This document shows, one piece after another, positions 6,201 through 7,456 of a stretch of DNA of 7,456 nt. This stretch comes from Clostridiales bacterium UBA2658 (GTDB taxonomy: Bacteria > Bacillota > Clostridia > Oscillospirales > Oscillospiraceae). The stretch's first letter is position 1. Every line of letters starts with the position of its first letter. Below the pieces are notes generated by a model, which did no database searches, was not told where the DNA came from, and saw nothing but the letters and a program-made list of their open reading frames with translations. Position numbers and translations under genes: made by a program. The stretch is from NCBI GenBank assembly GCA_002359425.1, contig DEMY01000012.1, positions 16,697 to 24,152 on the forward strand, read 5' to 3'.

Positions 6201-6240
6201 AAATAAAAGGGACGCGCTGCAAAAAGTTTGCAGCGCGTCC
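6201..6240 (-). terminator. Rho-independent terminator of the SGNH-hydrolase gene
   Basis: A perfect 14-bp inverted repeat (GGACGCGCTGCAAA, 6210-6223, against TTTGCAGCGCGTCC, 6227-6240) with a 3-base loop. On the - strand it is followed by CTTTTATTTT. It lies 23 bases beyond the - strand stop codon at 6264. The GC-rich base and T-rich tail on this strand only make it a terminator for the surface-protein gene, which separates that gene from the deacetylase downstream. Confidence 0.88.
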
Positions 6241-6263
6241 GCGGAAAAGCCTGCGCGTCGGTT

Positions 6264-7456
6264 TCAGGCGGTATAATGCTTTGAGGTGTCGATGGAAACC
6301 GTCTTCGTATCTCCGTTCCACGAGACGCCGAAGTCGAGCGCCGCGCCGACATCGCGGAGCTTCACATAGTTGTAGTCGTTGATGGCGTAGGTCGTAAGCG
6401 TGAGCGCACTGTCTCCAAGCTGCACCTTCGGAACGTGCTTGTAGGCGGCGGTCGCCGCTGCGCCGGATTTCGTCATCTCGCCGCCGACGGGAACATAGGC
6501 GGCATTCTGGCTCATCATAACGGTGAGCGACGAGCCTGTGCCAGTTGCCCAAACATTGAACTGTCCGGCGCTGCCCGTGAGCGCATAGGCGAGATCGCGG
6601 AGCTTAAAATAGTTGTTGCCATCGATGCCATAGGCTTCAAACGCAAGCTGTTGTCCATTCACAAGCACAGTCGCATTCGTGGGAACGACGGAGACAGGCT
6701 CCGCGCTGTCCGTATCGGTGGTCGGAAGGAACACCTTCACGTGCGCCCAGAGCGTCTCGGCAATGGCCTTGTAGCCCGCTTCGGTCGGGTGGATATCGGT
6801 CGTGACAAGATAGTTCGCCGTGTCCGCAGCTATGGTGTCCGAAAGGTCAACATAGTGTATCTGCGCGCCGGAGACGTCTGTATCCACCTCTGTCACGGCT
6901 TTTTTGATATAGCCGTTGAAGCTCTGCATTGGCGCTTTAAGCTCAACGCCCAGAAGCTTTGAAACAGTGGGCAGCGGGTCATAGTAGCCGAGGACGAATA
7001 TCTTAACATTCGGATTTGCCGCAAGAATGTTTTTCAGGATCGTTTCGATATTCGCCTGCACGGCGGGGCCTGTCGTCGGAACGCTGTCCGCGACCTGCTT
7101 GAGCGCGGCCTTTGCCTTTGCCGCATCCATATTCGCGGTGCCGCCCGCTTCCTTCACATAGGAGGTAAACGGCGCGAGAAGGTCGTTCGCGCCGATCTGA
7201 ACCGTCGCCAGCTCCGCATTCGCAACGAGTTTTGCCTTCTCGGTGCTCTTGTCTGTCAGAACGGCTGTGTCAGCTGCGAGGGACTTCGCCGTTGCGCCGG
7301 AAACGCAGAAATTCTCGTTGAAGCCGCCGCTGCGACCGTCTTTTTTGAGCGTTGCCGCAAGAAGGTCCGTGTAGCCGAGTGCGGAGGAAGCTTCGCCCGT
7401 TCCGCCGCGAACCCCCGCAGCGACCGAGTCGCCAAAGGCGACATAGTCTATTTGCG
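6264..7456 (-). CDS. SGNH/GDSL hydrolase with C-terminal copper-amine-oxidase-like domain (5' end outside window)
   Basis: The frame is open from the window edge to the stop at 6264, giving about 396 visible codons; the start and the expected signal peptide lie outside. A GTG at 7157 falls inside the hydrolase domain and is not the true start. Numbering from the first full visible codon, the SGNH blocks are: block I YVAFGDSVAAG (nucleophile S10), block II around VSGATAKS (G53), block III IGANDLL (N90), and block V TTDIHP (D220, H222). The active site is therefore complete. After a Pro/Thr-rich linker (about 245-262), residues about 262-396 form a copper-amine-oxidase N-terminal-like (PF07833-type) module with two repeats marked NNYFKLRDL and YNYVKLRDV. 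Such modules are common on secreted clostridial proteins and may act in cell-surface attachment or substrate binding. The likely role is an extracellular esterase or deacylase on glycans or lipids. Its neighbour, a secreted polysaccharide deacetylase, fits an envelope-modification theme, but the genes are separated by a terminator. Confidence 0.88.
   Translation of the reverse strand, partial: QIDYVAFGDSVAAGVRGGTGEASSALGYTDLLAATLKKDGRSGGFNENFCVSGATAKSLAADTAVLTDKSTEKAKLVANAELATVQIGANDLLAPFTSYVKEAGGTANMDAAKAKAALKQVADSVPTTGPAVQANIETILKNILAANPNVKIFVLGYYDPLPTVSKLLGVELKAPMQSFNGYIKKAVTEVDTDVSGAQIHYVDLSDTIAADTANYLVTTDIHPTEAGYKAIAETLWAHVKVFLPTTDTDSAEPVSVVPTNATVLVNGQQLAFEAYGIDGNNYFKLRDLAYALTGSAGQFNVWATGTGSSLTVMMSQNAAYVPVGGEMTKSGAAATAAYKHVPKVQLGDSALTLTTYAINDYNYVKLRDVGAALDFGVSWNGDTKTVSIDTSKHYTA

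Noticed and set aside
6182..6204. Possible + strand promoter: TTGACA at 6182-6187 and TAAAAT at 6199-6204
   Set aside because: The spacer is only 11 bases, it would fire into the adjacent terminator hairpin, and there is no + strand gene downstream. Chance match in an AT-rich intergenic stretch.
6130..6552. - strand open frame of 140 codons
   Set aside because: It overlaps the SGNH gene in another frame and passes through its terminator. No domain or ribosome binding site.
7155..7157. GTG as start of the SGNH-hydrolase gene
   Set aside because: The same frame continues upstream without a stop through the GDS (block I) and GAND (block III) motifs to the window edge, so this valine codon is internal.

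Overview
The window looks like a chromosomal segment of a strictly anaerobic, fermentative Firmicute, most likely a clostridial gut-type organism of the Oscillospiraceae group. This assignment is an inference. It rests on a Rex-type redox repressor next to [FeFe] hydrogenases, strong GGAGG-type ribosome binding sites, GC-rich coding sequence (roughly the upper 50s percent by eye), and a secreted SGNH hydrolase with the NNYFKLRD-type copper-amine-oxidase-like repeats common in that group. No mobile element, CRISPR array, tRNA or rRNA gene was seen.

Bases 1-4946 (+ strand) are a tightly packed five-gene unit: the C-terminal part of Rex; an 80-residue thioredoxin-like [2Fe-2S] protein; a 556-residue sensory-type [FeFe] hydrogenase with a PAS domain (group C, phosphatase-linked architecture); a 390-residue SpoIIE/PP2C-type phosphatase with an unassigned C-terminal domain; and a 475-residue group B [FeFe] hydrogenase. 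Two junctions overlap (4 and 8 bases) and the other gaps are 13 and 24 bases, so co-transcription is likely. The unit ends at a strong hairpin at 4950-4984 that can serve both strands.

A plausible working model, which is inference, is as follows. Rex senses NADH/NAD+ and controls the unit. The PAS hydrogenase senses H2 or redox state at its H-cluster and passes the signal to the phosphatase encoded next to it. The phosphatase acts on an unknown phosphoprotein. The group B enzyme is the catalytic hydrogenase whose output is being matched to H2 pressure. Neither the phosphatase substrate and kinase nor the NuoF-like flavoprotein partner and HydEFG maturases are in the window.

Bases 4989-7456 are on the - strand and unrelated: a 100-residue orphan protein behind a promoter overlapped by a 28-bp palindrome (likely operator), a secreted polysaccharide deacetylase, and a 5'-truncated SGNH-hydrolase/copper-amine-oxidase-like surface protein with its own terminator. 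The last two suggest cell-envelope or extracellular glycan functions. No gene-free stretch exceeds 300 bases; the longest (6113-6263) holds a terminator and a ribosome binding site.
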